A stretch of 64,000 bases of DNA from Desulfobacteraceae bacterium (GCA_024230435.1 JAAERL010001005.1:27879-91878), one strand, 5' to 3'. Positions 53,967 to 63,857 are shown, numbered from the stretch's first letter. The notes: generated by a model not told the origin, from the sequence alone. Numbers and translations are program-made.

Positions 53967-54554
53967 TTAGCCCAACTCGCAGCCTTTTTCAAAAGCCACC
54001 AGGTTTAGGTCCCTGAACTTCTGGGGGACCGCGCCACTAATCACTTTTTTCCAATTTTCTTTCGGCAGGTTTAAATAATTGGAAATAACACCGAGCATAA
54101 TTGTGTTCACCAGTTTGGTGTTGCCCAAGTCTCCGGCTATTTTTTGGGCATCGGTGATGACCGCATCCCGGGCTTGTTCAATAATTAATTTTTCCGGGTT
54201 GCCGGGATAATCCGCAGCGCCCATTGTCACTATCGGCGGCACGATACGCTGGTTGCTGACCGCTGCTTTTCCACCCGGCGCCAGATATGGCAGCCATCGT
54301 ACGGCCTCTGCAAGTTCAAATGAAAGCAGGATATCGGCATCTCCGGCCATAATCGTTGGAGAGGCGACCTTGTTGCCAAACCTCACATGACTAGATACGA
54401 CTCCTCCGCGTTGAGACATACCGTGTATTTCACTTTTCTTTGCATCAAACCCGCTCTCAACGGCCACATAGGAAAGAATTTCACTGGCCAGCACGACACC
54501 CTGTCCGCCGGTTCCCACGATCAATATATTCGTTGTTTTTTTATTTTTTGTCAT
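53967..54554 (-). CDS. iorB: Indolepyruvate oxidoreductase subunit beta
   Basis: A 195-residue IorB, the gamma-domain subunit of indolepyruvate:ferredoxin oxidoreductase. It carries the family's start (NILIVGTGGQGVVLASEILS), HGMSQRGGVVSSHVRFG and a C-terminal FRDLNLVAFEKG. With IorA it converts aryl pyruvates (indolepyruvate, phenylpyruvate, 4-hydroxyphenylpyruvate) to aryl-acetyl-CoA and CO2 while reducing ferredoxin. It starts five bases after iorA and lies 41 bp before the acyl-CoA synthetase gene. Confidence 0.94.
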   Translation of the reverse strand: MTKNKKTTNILIVGTGGQGVVLASEILSYVAVESGFDAKKSEIHGMSQRGGVVSSHVRFGNKVASPTIMAGDADILLSFELAEAVRWLPYLAPGGKAAVSNQRIVPPIVTMGAADYPGNPEKLIIEQARDAVITDAQKIAGDLGNTKLVNTIMLGVISNYLNLPKENWKKVISGAVPQKFRDLNLVAFEKGCELG

Positions 54555-54559
54555 GGTTG

Positions 54560-56377
54560 CTACTCCTTGGGATATGAGCTTTTAACACTAATGGCCTTAG
54601 ACTTACACACTTGCGCGCACATGGTGCAGCCCCGGCACAAAACCGGATCTATGCAAGCATAGTGTATGGGTTTTTTGCCGTCTTTATTTGAAATTACGTC
54701 ACCCTGACTGATGGCGGGACAGCCAAGCCTCAAACACAACGTACAGCCGATACAATCAGTTTCATTTACCTGGTGAACCGGATTAAGATTGGCTTTTGTC
54801 ATTTGTACGCAAGGTCCCCGGGAAATCATCACCGATGGCCCCTCGATGGCTGCCTCTTCCTTTAAAATCTCTATTGTGCCTTTAATGTCATACGGGTCCA
54901 GCGCACGTACCCGTTCAACCCCCAGAGAGCGGACCAGCTTTTCAAGATCAATGGCCGCAGTGGGCTCACCCTGAAGGGTAACGCCTGAGCCGGGATTTAC
55001 CTGAGCGCCAGTCATTGCCGTAATACGGTTATCCAGAATCACTACATTGACATTGCTTTGGTTAAAGACCACATCCGTCAGACTGTTGATGCCGGAATGA
55101 AAAAACGTAGAATCGCCAATGGTGGCGAAAATGGGGCGCTGATCGTCAATTCCGGCTGCAGCCTTTGCCTTGGCCATACCATGGGCCATACTGATACTGG
55201 CTCCCATGCACAGGCAGGTTTCAATGGATTTAAGCGGTGGCATAACACTTAAGGTATAACAGCCAATATCCCCATGAACGATGGCCTTGAGTTTGTTCAA
55301 TGCAAAATAAAGACCTCTGTGAGGACATGCGGCGCACATTAACGGAGGCCGGGGCATTTGGACGTCCGCGGAAAGGGGGCGCAAAGAGGGCAGTTTTTCA
55401 GTCAACACGCCGGCTTTTTCAAAACCTTTACCGACACTTTCCGGGCTTAATTCTCCGATTCGGGAAAAAAATTTCTTTCCGGCAACTTCAATACCGTATT
55501 CACGCAACTTTGCTTCCAGGTAAGGCTCCAATTCTTCCACCACAAAAAGTTTGGTCACCTGCTTGGCGAAATCCCTGATTTTTTGCTCAGGCAGCGGGTA
55601 CGTAAAACCCAGTTTCAAAATGGAAACATCAGGCAAAACTTCTTTCACATACTGATAAGAAATGCCGCTGGTAATCACTCCTACCGAACGATCCGCCCAT
55701 TCGATAAAATTGAGATCAGATTTTTCTGAAATTTTTTGGAGCGCTTGTTCCCGCTCCAACAATTTGGGATGACGGGCCCTGGCATGGGCCGGAATCATCA
55801 CGAACTTTTTCAAATCACTTTCAAACCCGTAACGTTCGGATGTATCGCTTACCTTACTATCAGATGTATCAACTACGCCCTTGGAATGAGAAATCCGGGT
55901 CGTCAGCCGCATCAAAACCGGTGTATCAAATTTTTCTGAAACCTCATACGCCAAAGGCATCATATCCCGCGCCTCCTGGCTGTCACAGGGTTCAAACATG
56001 GGAATCTGAGCAAAACGGGCATAAAAGCGGTTATCCTGTTCATTTTGAGAGCTGTGCATACCGGGGTCATCGGCGCAGGCAATAACCAATCCGCCTTTTA
56101 TGCCGATATAGGTCAATGTCATTAACGGATCCGCCGCAACATTGAGCCCGACATGCTTTAAACTCGTAAGGGCGCGAACCCCTGCCATGCTAGAGCCGAC
56201 AACGACTTCCATGGCGACTTTTTCATTTGGGGCCCACTCGGCGTATACGCCTTCGTAGCGGGCAAAATTTTCCATAATTTCAGTGCTTGGTGTTCCAGGA
56301 TAAGCACTGGCGACTTTGACGCCACTTTCAAAAGCGCCTAAAGCAACTGCTTCGTTGCCGGATAGAAGTTTTTTCAT
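54560..56377 (-). CDS. iorA: Indolepyruvate:ferredoxin oxidoreductase subunit alpha
   Basis: A 605-residue IorA, the thiamine-pyrophosphate and Fe-S subunit. It starts KLLSGNEAVALGAFESGVKV and has the pyrimidine-binding half (AYPGTPSTEIMENFA). The TPP-binding half has GDSTFFHSGINSLTDVV and VVILDNRITAMTG. Two C-terminal ferredoxin motifs follow (CIGCTLCLRLGCP and CRGCTMCAQVCKS). The length matches IorA of archaea and anaerobic bacteria. It uses aryl pyruvates made by the upstream aminotransferase; reduced ferredoxin is the electron product. Confidence 0.95.
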   Translation of the reverse strand: MKKLLSGNEAVALGAFESGVKVASAYPGTPSTEIMENFARYEGVYAEWAPNEKVAMEVVVGSSMAGVRALTSLKHVGLNVAADPLMTLTYIGIKGGLVIACADDPGMHSSQNEQDNRFYARFAQIPMFEPCDSQEARDMMPLAYEVSEKFDTPVLMRLTTRISHSKGVVDTSDSKVSDTSERYGFESDLKKFVMIPAHARARHPKLLEREQALQKISEKSDLNFIEWADRSVGVITSGISYQYVKEVLPDVSILKLGFTYPLPEQKIRDFAKQVTKLFVVEELEPYLEAKLREYGIEVAGKKFFSRIGELSPESVGKGFEKAGVLTEKLPSLRPLSADVQMPRPPLMCAACPHRGLYFALNKLKAIVHGDIGCYTLSVMPPLKSIETCLCMGASISMAHGMAKAKAAAGIDDQRPIFATIGDSTFFHSGINSLTDVVFNQSNVNVVILDNRITAMTGAQVNPGSGVTLQGEPTAAIDLEKLVRSLGVERVRALDPYDIKGTIEILKEEAAIEGPSVMISRGPCVQMTKANLNPVHQVNETDCIGCTLCLRLGCPAISQGDVISNKDGKKPIHYACIDPVLCRGCTMCAQVCKSKAISVKSSYPKE

Positions 56378-56445
56378 CGTAAATTGCTCCTTATATAAAT
56401 TACAATCGGCGATTGAGTAGAAAACGCGGTCCTGTTAAAGACAAA

Positions 56446-57627
56446 TTATGCAACGCGCTGGCAAGCGGTTCTGAAGCCGGGAATAGATCGCGTTATGGTG
56501 TCGTCTTTTACACAAAACGCCAGCCGGAAAAATCCAGGACAACCAAAAGCGCTGCCCGGTACGGCAATAATGCGCTCTTCCTGTAAGGCCTCTACAAATG
56601 CGAGATCATCTTTAATAGGAGACTTGGCAAACACGTAAAATGTTCCGGCCGGAGGTAAAAATTCGTAGCCGCAAGAGGACAATCCCTGGCAAAGCAAATC
56701 ACGCTTGCGGGTATAAGCTTGCATATCTACGCTTGCATTAAGGCACAAGGGTAAAACCCGCTGCATCAGCGCCGGTGCGTTTACAAAGCCAAGGGTTCGA
56801 TTCGACAAAGCCATGGCGTTTAAAACGTCCTGCCTATAGGTAAGATCCGGATTTGTGGCAATATAGCCGATACGCTCTCCGGGGATTGAAAGATCCTTTG
56901 AAAAAGACGTTGTAAATATGCTGTCTTTATAGAAGGAAAAAATACTGGGAACTTCCACACCCTGATAGGCGATCCGCCGATAAGGCTCATCTGAAACCAG
57001 GTAAATGGTTTTATTAAATTCCCTGCTGGCTTTTTCGAGCAGATTTCCAAGCCTCTTTAGACTTTCCGCCGAATAAACCTGGCCGGTGGGATTATTGGGC
57101 GAATTGATCAAAACAATTTTGGTCTTGGGATTAAGGGCTGACTCTATGCCGGAAATGGAAAGCGAAAAATCCGCCTTGGCAGGCGCCTTTTTCAAAACAG
57201 CATTAGCGTTGGCGGCATAGAAATCATACTCAACAAAGTAAGGTGAAGGAACGATCACCTCTTCGCCTGGATTGAGCAATGATCTGAAAATAACATTCAG
57301 GCCTCCGGCCGCACCGCAGGTCATAATGATGTCATCCGGGCAAAGCTCAACGCCCTGATCACGATTAACAAAATCCGCCACGGCCTGCCGGGTTTCAAGA
57401 TAACCGGTATTAGGCATGTACCCATGAACGCCCTGGTCATGGATTGCCGCTACCTTGGTCAACCCTTCTAAAAAGGCCGCAGGAGGCGGTAAATTGGGAT
57501 TTCCAATACTAAAATCGTATACATTTTCAGGACCATGCTGCTGTTTGAGCCTGGCTCCTTTTTCAAACATTTCACGGATAAGCGACGACTTGGACATAAT
57601 AGCTTTTAAATTATCGGCAATGCTCAC
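56446..57627 (-). CDS. PLP-dependent aminotransferase (class I/II), probably aromatic
   Basis: A 393-residue fold-type I aminotransferase. The PLP lysine is K244 in TSFSKDLSIPGERIG, and INSPNNPTGQVY and SDEPYR are the family's cofactor motifs. The C-terminal arginine region reads GFFRLAFCV in place of FRISYA. Start is a GTG at 57627 with GGAGGAG upstream; a sigma-70 promoter (TTGACA, then ATATAC) lies 60-90 bp further upstream. It heads the iorA-iorB-acyl-CoA synthetase operon, so its substrates are probably aromatic amino acids. The sequence alone would also allow aspartate or alanine. Confidence 0.9.
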   Translation of the reverse strand: MSIADNLKAIMSKSSLIREMFEKGARLKQQHGPENVYDFSIGNPNLPPPAAFLEGLTKVAAIHDQGVHGYMPNTGYLETRQAVADFVNRDQGVELCPDDIIMTCGAAGGLNVIFRSLLNPGEEVIVPSPYFVEYDFYAANANAVLKKAPAKADFSLSISGIESALNPKTKIVLINSPNNPTGQVYSAESLKRLGNLLEKASREFNKTIYLVSDEPYRRIAYQGVEVPSIFSFYKDSIFTTSFSKDLSIPGERIGYIATNPDLTYRQDVLNAMALSNRTLGFVNAPALMQRVLPLCLNASVDMQAYTRKRDLLCQGLSSCGYEFLPPAGTFYVFAKSPIKDDLAFVEALQEERIIAVPGSAFGCPGFFRLAFCVKDDTITRSIPGFRTACQRVA

Positions 57628-57688
57628 AAAAACTCCTCCGCTGGTTAATAATTGATACTTTTACAGGTAACGCTCATAATATAAAACT

Positions 57689-57717
57689 GTATATTATATT
57701 ATTAACCTTTATGTCAA
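57689..57717 (-). promoter_or_regulatory. Sigma-70-type promoter of the aromatic-acid operon
   Basis: On the minus strand TTGACA is followed after 17 bases by ATATAC (alternative TAATAT after 15 bases). It lies 62-90 bp before the aminotransferase GTG in a very AT-rich region. Confidence 0.55.
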
Positions 57718-57871
57718 TAAAAACATATATTATTCCAAAAAATGAGACGTAACTTAATTTTATTAATTTTTGGCTGATAAAAATCTAACTCGCCGGCCTA
57801 ATTGTACCTGTGGGAAATGCAAAGTATCGTTGTTCTAAAAATATCCGGTATTATAGGCAAGATGCGATAGA

Positions 57872-60382
57872 TTATAGTGTTGAACCATGAAAGTTTTCCA
57901 GCAATTGCCTGAGAGCGGTTTGCCGTAGGCTGGTGTCTTGATTCTTGACGGCCATGGCCAGAGCTTTTCGCGTTCCAACCAGAACTGCAAATTTGCGTGC
58001 CCTTGTCAAACCCGTATAGATCAGGTTTCGGAAAAGCATCTTAAAATGTTGGGTAAGCACCGGAATGATTACGGCCTCAAACTCACTGCCCTGTGATTTA
58101 TGAATGGTGATGGCATAAGCCAGATCCAGCTCCATGATATCACTGCGCTTGTAGAGAACCTTTCTTTGATCAGAAAAAAAAGATACCATGCACGTCATTT
58201 GTTCATTATCAATTTGATCGATGACCCCGATATCGCCATTAAAAACGCCAAGATCATAATTGTTCCTGCGATGTATCACCCGATCACCTTTTCTGAAAAT
58301 TTTTTCTCCGGCTTTAAGTTGACGTTTGCCTTGCGCAAAAGGATTGGCTGCCGCCTGAATCATGGCATTCAAGCTCAAAGTGCCGAGACTGCCTTTTGTC
58401 ATGGGCGCCAGCACTTGAATTTCACAATTGGCGCCCAAATATTTAGGTATCCAATCCAGATAAAGCTTTCTGATAATATCGGTGGCGCTCAGCCCATAAT
58501 GCAGTGATGACCACGGGTGCACCTGCTTTATCACCGCCATTAATTCATCGGTCCGGGTGTCTGCGTTATAGACTGCATCAAGGCTCACATGCTTGAATTT
58601 TTCAGGAATGACAAGCTCTGTTTCATAAGGCTCGACTGGTTCATTTGCTCGAAATTCATAAAGACTTGCTTCTTGTGCAGGCGTCTGTGTTTCAGCGGAG
58701 GCATTTAAAGGAGTGTAGAACCTTTTGACTTTTGACACAAACTTGAGCTGTTCTTGTGTTGCTTGCTCAGAATCAATAAAAATGCAATCATTTCCGTTTT
58801 GCCATATTTGCGGTTTTTTAAAGGGAGAGTCTATGTAAGGCATATCCCCGCGATTGATCTGATGAGCATATTTGACAATCAGTGATTGTTCCGCCTGCCT
58901 GAAAATTTGGGTTAACCTGAAACAGGCAACTCTTTTGGAAGCAATCAGATCCTTTAAAACATTGCCCGCGCCTACGGAGGCTAGTTGATCGGCATCTCCG
59001 ATGAACACTATCCGGCAGTGTCCGGGCGCCGCCCTGAGCAACGAAGCCGTAAGATTGATATCGAGCATGGAGCATTCATCGACTATCAGAAAATCGGCAT
59101 CGAGGCGCGCATCTTCATTTTTCTTGAATCTGCCCAACTTCCATTCCAATAACCGATGAATCGTTTTTGATTCCCTGCCGATGACATCGCTCATGCGTTG
59201 CGCAGCCCGGCCTGTGGGAGCAGCAAGCAGCACTTTGAGCCCCATCGCTTCAACCAGCTTAACCAGCACGAGCGTTGTGGTGGTTTTTCCTACTCCGGGC
59301 CCGCCTGTGAGAATAGAAAACTTTTCAGTGACAATACCATAGATAGCGGCCGCCTGCTGTTCGCTGAGCCGGATGTTCTTTGCTTTGCAATACCTGCTGA
59401 TCCAATGCTCAACCCGATCCTGGTCAACAGCAGGGGCCCGGCCCATGCTTGCAATTTTTTTGGCCGCATACAATTCATCGAAATAGAGCGATTTGCTGTA
59501 ATAACAATGTTCTGTCAGACCTTGGCAGGTCATGTTAATGCGAACCATGAGATGACCGTCATGCTCCATTTGCCTGAGCAGTTTATTGAACTTTTCGCCC
59601 GGGTCTAATTCCAAAAGATCATTTACCTGCGTATAAATCTGCGCCTGTGTAAGGTAACAATGCCCCAATTGACTGCCGGCGGCCAATACATGTTTTATCG
59701 CGGCAATGAACCTTTGGGAGCTATCGGGCTCAAGACCAATGCTCAGCGCCACCTTATCGGCTGAAAAAAAACCGATACCGTAAAAATCATTGGAAAGCCG
59801 GTAAGGGTCCTGCATGACATAGTCAATGGCATTGTCCCCATATTCTTTATAAATACGAACAGCAAACAAGGTGCTAATGCCATGGGATTGCAGGAACATC
59901 ATGACTTCACGAATTGCCCGATGATTAGTCCAGGCATCTGTGATCATAGTCAGTTTCTTATGCGCGATGCCGGGGACCTCGGTCAGCCGTGAAATTTCAT
60001 TTTCAAATATTTCAAGGGTTTCTTTGCCGAAATGCTTTACAATCTTTCTCGCAGTTTTGGGCCCAACTCCTTTAATGAGTCCCGATCCGAGATATTTTTC
60101 CAGTGCGGCGCTGCTTGCCGGTTTTTTCTCCAAGGCTTCCGCGGCCTGGAATTGCCGGCCATGTTTAGGATGCATGGTCCAGGCGCCGCGAAATTCCATG
60201 GTTGCACCGGCAAATACCTTTGTTTGATGGACAATGACGGTTTCGTGCTGGCCGGGACTGTTAAATGGGCAAACACGCAGCACAGACCATCCGTTATCCG
60301 GATTGTGATAAGTAACTCTGTCTACAATCCCGCGAACGGTTTCAGTGATCAAGCCGGTTTTAGTCATTGTTAATGGGCGCAT
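57872..60382 (-). CDS. RecD2-like SF1 DNA helicase
   Basis: An 836-residue helicase of the RecD2/TraA type, a 5'-3' DNA helicase of repair. Order: N-terminal OB-like region, a helix-hairpin-helix (SGLIKGVGPKTARKIVKHFG, at about 98-117) and a further helical domain. The helicase core follows: Walker A LTGGPGVGKTTTT, VDECSMLD, IGDADQLASVGAGNVL and TIHKSQGSEFEAVIIPV, ending LTRARKFAVLVG. About 110 extra residues sit between core motifs (about 570-620) and are not recognisable. Start could be 60382 or the ATG five codons later. It does not need RecBC and none is nearby. Confidence 0.92.
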   Translation of the reverse strand: MRPLTMTKTGLITETVRGIVDRVTYHNPDNGWSVLRVCPFNSPGQHETVIVHQTKVFAGATMEFRGAWTMHPKHGRQFQAAEALEKKPASSAALEKYLGSGLIKGVGPKTARKIVKHFGKETLEIFENEISRLTEVPGIAHKKLTMITDAWTNHRAIREVMMFLQSHGISTLFAVRIYKEYGDNAIDYVMQDPYRLSNDFYGIGFFSADKVALSIGLEPDSSQRFIAAIKHVLAAGSQLGHCYLTQAQIYTQVNDLLELDPGEKFNKLLRQMEHDGHLMVRINMTCQGLTEHCYYSKSLYFDELYAAKKIASMGRAPAVDQDRVEHWISRYCKAKNIRLSEQQAAAIYGIVTEKFSILTGGPGVGKTTTTLVLVKLVEAMGLKVLLAAPTGRAAQRMSDVIGRESKTIHRLLEWKLGRFKKNEDARLDADFLIVDECSMLDINLTASLLRAAPGHCRIVFIGDADQLASVGAGNVLKDLIASKRVACFRLTQIFRQAEQSLIVKYAHQINRGDMPYIDSPFKKPQIWQNGNDCIFIDSEQATQEQLKFVSKVKRFYTPLNASAETQTPAQEASLYEFRANEPVEPYETELVIPEKFKHVSLDAVYNADTRTDELMAVIKQVHPWSSLHYGLSATDIIRKLYLDWIPKYLGANCEIQVLAPMTKGSLGTLSLNAMIQAAANPFAQGKRQLKAGEKIFRKGDRVIHRRNNYDLGVFNGDIGVIDQIDNEQMTCMVSFFSDQRKVLYKRSDIMELDLAYAITIHKSQGSEFEAVIIPVLTQHFKMLFRNLIYTGLTRARKFAVLVGTRKALAMAVKNQDTSLRQTALRQLLENFHGSTL

Positions 60383-60662
60383 TGCAAAATTGGCAGCTAA
60401 AATACTAACAAAAATAGCACAAGCCGATAGCTATCACATATAATAAGACATTGCCAGCACCGGATTCTGGGTGTAAAAAACAGCTGATTAAAATGAAAAT
60501 AAATCCATCACGGCAACCACCAAGAATGTGGTTTTTGAGATAGACTTTTTTTTGGAATGGATATTGTTCTTGATCCATTTGTTTTTATTAAATTAGTCTT
60601 AAAAACAAAAATGCCGTTTTTATTAAACAGAAATAATCATCACTAATTTTAGAGGATTATAT

Positions 60663-61130
60663 ATGAAACTGGACGCTATAGATCTCAAAATTATTCGCAT
60701 CCTTCAGACTCAAGGCCGCATAACAAACGCCAATTTAGCCAAAAATATAGGCATCAGCCCACCGGCTATGTTAGAACGTGTCAAACGATTGGAATCATCC
60801 GGCGTCATCACACAATATGTAGCATTGTTAAACCCCGACTTGATCGGAGTCGGAGTAATCGCATTTATTCGGGTTTCCCTGACAGCTCATCAGTTACAGT
60901 ATGTGGATAAATTCTCGACTAAAATTTTGCAGATGCAAGAGGTTTTGGAATGCCATCAAGTTAGCGGTGCGGATGATTATATTCTCAAGGTGGCTTTAAA
61001 AAGCGTAAAGGATTACAGGGAGTTCACCTTTAAAAAACTTGCTTGTCTTGAGGGAATCCAAAGTATTAACTCGTCTTTTGTTTTGGGTACGTTAAAATAC
61101 CAAACGGCATTGCCGGTGCAGGAGCCATAA
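60663..61130 (+). CDS. Lrp/AsnC-family transcriptional regulator
   Basis: A 155-residue Lrp-family regulator: N-terminal helix-turn-helix (LDAIDLKIIRILQTQGRITN, then NIGISPPAMLERVKRLESSG) and a C-terminal RAM/AsnC effector domain (AFIRVSLTAH, CHQVSGADDYILKV). Members respond to amino acids. It lies 280 bp from the RecD2-like gene and 3 kb from the aromatic-acid operon, so it may control the latter (inference). Start supported by AGAGGA. Confidence 0.92.
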   Translation: MKLDAIDLKIIRILQTQGRITNANLAKNIGISPPAMLERVKRLESSGVITQYVALLNPDLIGVGVIAFIRVSLTAHQLQYVDKFSTKILQMQEVLECHQVSGADDYILKVALKSVKDYREFTFKKLACLEGIQSINSSFVLGTLKYQTALPVQEP

Positions 61131-61298
61131 ACCCGGAAGCATTCTGTTGATTATATATTTACCGTAAAACTCATTCTGAAATACAAAATTATAACCTAAA
61201 TTACCCAGTAAAACTTTTTTTATTCAATAATTATGTAAAAAAAAACCCATTTTTGACTCTATTTTGTAACATTTCGAATGTTGACGCGCTATTTGCTC

Positions 61299-61314
61299 TG
61301 GCACAATATTTGCA
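61299..61314 (+). promoter_or_regulatory. Sigma-54 promoter
   Basis: TGGCAC, five bases, TTGCA: the exact consensus of -24/-12 promoters. It lies 51 bp before the ATG at 61365, leaving a short leader. No upstream activator site was identified. Confidence 0.85.
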
Positions 61315-61364
61315 AAATAAAGATTGTCTGGTTTTGAACTGCATAAAATAATGGGGGTATGCAT

Positions 61365-61616
61365 ATGAGAGTATTTGGATTCTTCAGAATCGGAAAAAAA
61401 CAAAAAAAAGATACATTTAACCAAATCAAAGACCTTCAAAGGTGCCCTTTCTGCAAAAAGGTACTCTTTAAAAAACGCAATGGCACAATGAGCTGCCCCA
61501 ATGAGTGCGATCAATTAAACCAACGGACCGCTTTTAATACGGTAACCGAGCCATTTATTGATCGGCGCGAAGACGGGAAAACTTACTTTGATCCATGGAA
61601 AGAAGTAAAATACTGA
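61365..61616 (+). CDS. Small zinc-ribbon protein under sigma-54 control
   Basis: An 83-residue basic protein with two cysteine pairs (CPFC about residue 27 and CPNEC about residue 46) that form a likely zinc ribbon. I place the start at 61365 because GGGGG stands seven bases upstream; the ATG at 61359 is too close to it. A sigma-54 promoter lies just ahead. Sigma-54 genes are usually controlled by an enhancer-binding activator, which suggests regulated expression (nitrogen, stress or motility). I do not recognise the family. Confidence 0.7.
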   Translation: MRVFGFFRIGKKQKKDTFNQIKDLQRCPFCKKVLFKKRNGTMSCPNECDQLNQRTAFNTVTEPFIDRREDGKTYFDPWKEVKY

Positions 61617-61701
61617 GCGTTATCAGGAGCATAAATAGCCGTTACCTGAAGACTTGAATATAGCTGTAAATTTTTCAGACTTGCTATTCGGAAAATGGGC
61701 G

Positions 61702-63810
61702 TTACTTGTTTGAATAATAGCGCCGATACATCGCTGCCGTATCAGGCACTCCTATGAAGCGATTTATCAGGTACCTGGTAAACAACGATAAAATCAGTAA
61801 AATCCGTTTCCATCTGAATTTACGCCATTTACGCGATGAAATTGACGAGCAGCCGAACAGGTAGGTTTGGCGCCCGATTTTAGAAAGCCTCAAACTAAGT
61901 TCTACATCCTCCATAAGCGGTAAATTAGGATACAGATTCAAAAACGTTACGGGTTTTTTTCGAAAAAACTGCACTTGATCTCCAAAACTGATTCCTAAAA
62001 AAACCGCCCTTGCGTCGTTTAAAAATTCCAAAACCCTGAATTTCCAGCCTGTTGTGTCAAATGTGCCTCCCACAGCGCCTCCTGTTATAAAAGGTTGACG
62101 TGCAAGAATAATCAACATGGCGTCAATGTCCTTGTGCTGCAATAGCGTATCCGCATGCAGTACAACAATTACATCACCTGTGGCGGCCTGAACCCCAGCC
62201 GCGATTTGTCCTCCCCTGCCTCCGCCGGCTTGAGCGGGCATGCTATGATGAATAACTCTGGCGCCGGCGCGTATAGCCGCTTGCCGGGTTCGATCATTTG
62301 ACCCTCCATCGATAACAATTGTTTCTGCAACCGCCTCATGGCCAATGACAGAATCAATACACGTGGCAATGATCTCGTGTTCATTGTATGCGGGAATAAG
62401 GACTGAAACGGTTTTTGGAGAACTCAAATCAAAAGGCGCCCGGATTGCCGATACCCGGCGCCCGCCTTGAAAAATGATTAACACCCAAACAGGAAGCCAT
62501 TCCAGCAGTTGATAAACCAGTGGCAGATGCCAACGGCCCGTGTGATGCAAATATCCATTTGCAACAAAATAAAACCCGATGCTCAAACAAAGCAACATCC
62601 AGGCAACCGAGAACCGCAACGCGATGAAAGGCGCAATCCATGAAAGATACCAAAAATGAACGGTCGGCATGGTTAGCAATAAAACCCCCGTTGCAAAGAA
62701 AAAACCGGATACCGGTTCATCCTTGAATTTTTTATTTAATTCAGGATGATAATATCCATATCCAAAACACAGCACAGCCACGGCTACAGCGATACAGGCA
62801 TAGGTCGCGGGTGCAATTGAGCCAAATACTACTCTGAAAAGGCCATGCAAGCTGCCATTAAAAGCAAACCCGGTACCGAACGTTAATAAACTGCCGGTAG
62901 AAAATTCACCCCGGATCAAAAATGGAAGATACGGCAATACCATGGATAGAAACATCACCGGGCAGTATCGCCAGTTATCTTTTCGCAAAAGAAATGGAAG
63001 AAAAATGACTGCAATGTATTTTATCTGAACTGCCCACCCGGCAAACAAAAACATCCAGAACCACTTGCGGCGATCATAAAAAAAAATTACGCAGAGGATA
63101 AAAAAAATTTGTATGGCGTCCAGATGAGCTTGCCCGCTGAAACTATACAAAACAACAGGATTAAAAGCGTAAAGGATCGCCCATCGCCGGCGATAGCCAC
63201 GATGGCGCAGCAAGGCCAGCAATAAAACCAGCGCCCCCATATCAAACGCTATCATGAGAATCTTCACGGCCAAGGGATGATAACATATATGAACGATGGC
63301 AGAGAATAGATAAAGTACTCCCGGGGGGTAGACTGCCGGCAACTGCGGATGATTAATTAATGAGTGGTAGATATCATCCCGGGCAAAGATCAATAAAGAA
63401 GTGTCACAAGGCGGCTTCAGGTATGGATTCACCCCTGATGCCAGCATTCGCCCTTCCCAAAGATAACGGTAGATATCATCGGAAACCGGATGGGGAATCA
63501 ATAACAATCGAACGATCAGGGCCGTACAAATGATCAGGTACGCAGCCGATTTCGAGTCGATTTTACGGGGGAAAAAAAATAGCAATAAGATAGAAATAAA
63601 CCAAGTACAAGCATAGGATAAAATAAAACGCCCGGCGGGTATAACGACATGGCTTTGTCCATCATGCCAATCAAACAAAGCTAGCTGATGCTCGCCGATT
63701 GGCCCAATAACAACACTATATCCAACATTGAGCAACAGCAATAGAAAGACTGCCCAAAAAGCCCCCCATGTTTTCAAGTATTCATTTTTACTTAAACTCA
63801 GAAGCAACAT
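61702..63810 (-). CDS. Fused polytopic GT-C-like protein and TIGR04283-type glycosyltransferase 2
   Basis: A 702-residue fusion. Residues 1 to about 465 form a membrane protein with about eleven helices resembling GT87/DUF2029 polyprenol-phosphate-dependent mannosyltransferases (SDDIYRYLWEGRMLASGVNP near 110-130). Residues about 470-702 form a cytosolic family 2 glycosyltransferase with VSVLIPAYNEHEIIATCIDS, the DxD-like VLHADTLL and MEDVELSLRLSKIG. This second half matches the TIGR04283 type, often found beside radical-SAM/selenoprotein genes. Start is ATG at 63810; an in-frame TTG lies directly before it. The sugar and acceptor are unknown. Confidence 0.85.
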   Translation of the reverse strand: MLLLSLSKNEYLKTWGAFWAVFLLLLLNVGYSVVIGPIGEHQLALFDWHDGQSHVVIPAGRFILSYACTWFISILLLFFFPRKIDSKSAAYLIICTALIVRLLLIPHPVSDDIYRYLWEGRMLASGVNPYLKPPCDTSLLIFARDDIYHSLINHPQLPAVYPPGVLYLFSAIVHICYHPLAVKILMIAFDMGALVLLLALLRHRGYRRRWAILYAFNPVVLYSFSGQAHLDAIQIFFILCVIFFYDRRKWFWMFLFAGWAVQIKYIAVIFLPFLLRKDNWRYCPVMFLSMVLPYLPFLIRGEFSTGSLLTFGTGFAFNGSLHGLFRVVFGSIAPATYACIAVAVAVLCFGYGYYHPELNKKFKDEPVSGFFFATGVLLLTMPTVHFWYLSWIAPFIALRFSVAWMLLCLSIGFYFVANGYLHHTGRWHLPLVYQLLEWLPVWVLIIFQGGRRVSAIRAPFDLSSPKTVSVLIPAYNEHEIIATCIDSVIGHEAVAETIVIDGGSNDRTRQAAIRAGARVIHHSMPAQAGGGRGGQIAAGVQAATGDVIVVLHADTLLQHKDIDAMLIILARQPFITGGAVGGTFDTTGWKFRVLEFLNDARAVFLGISFGDQVQFFRKKPVTFLNLYPNLPLMEDVELSLRLSKIGRQTYLFGCSSISSRKWRKFRWKRILLILSLFTRYLINRFIGVPDTAAMYRRYYSNK

Positions 63811-63857
63811 CAACTCCCCAAAACGTTTAGAAATGGGAAATCAAAAAGCCCCCATTC

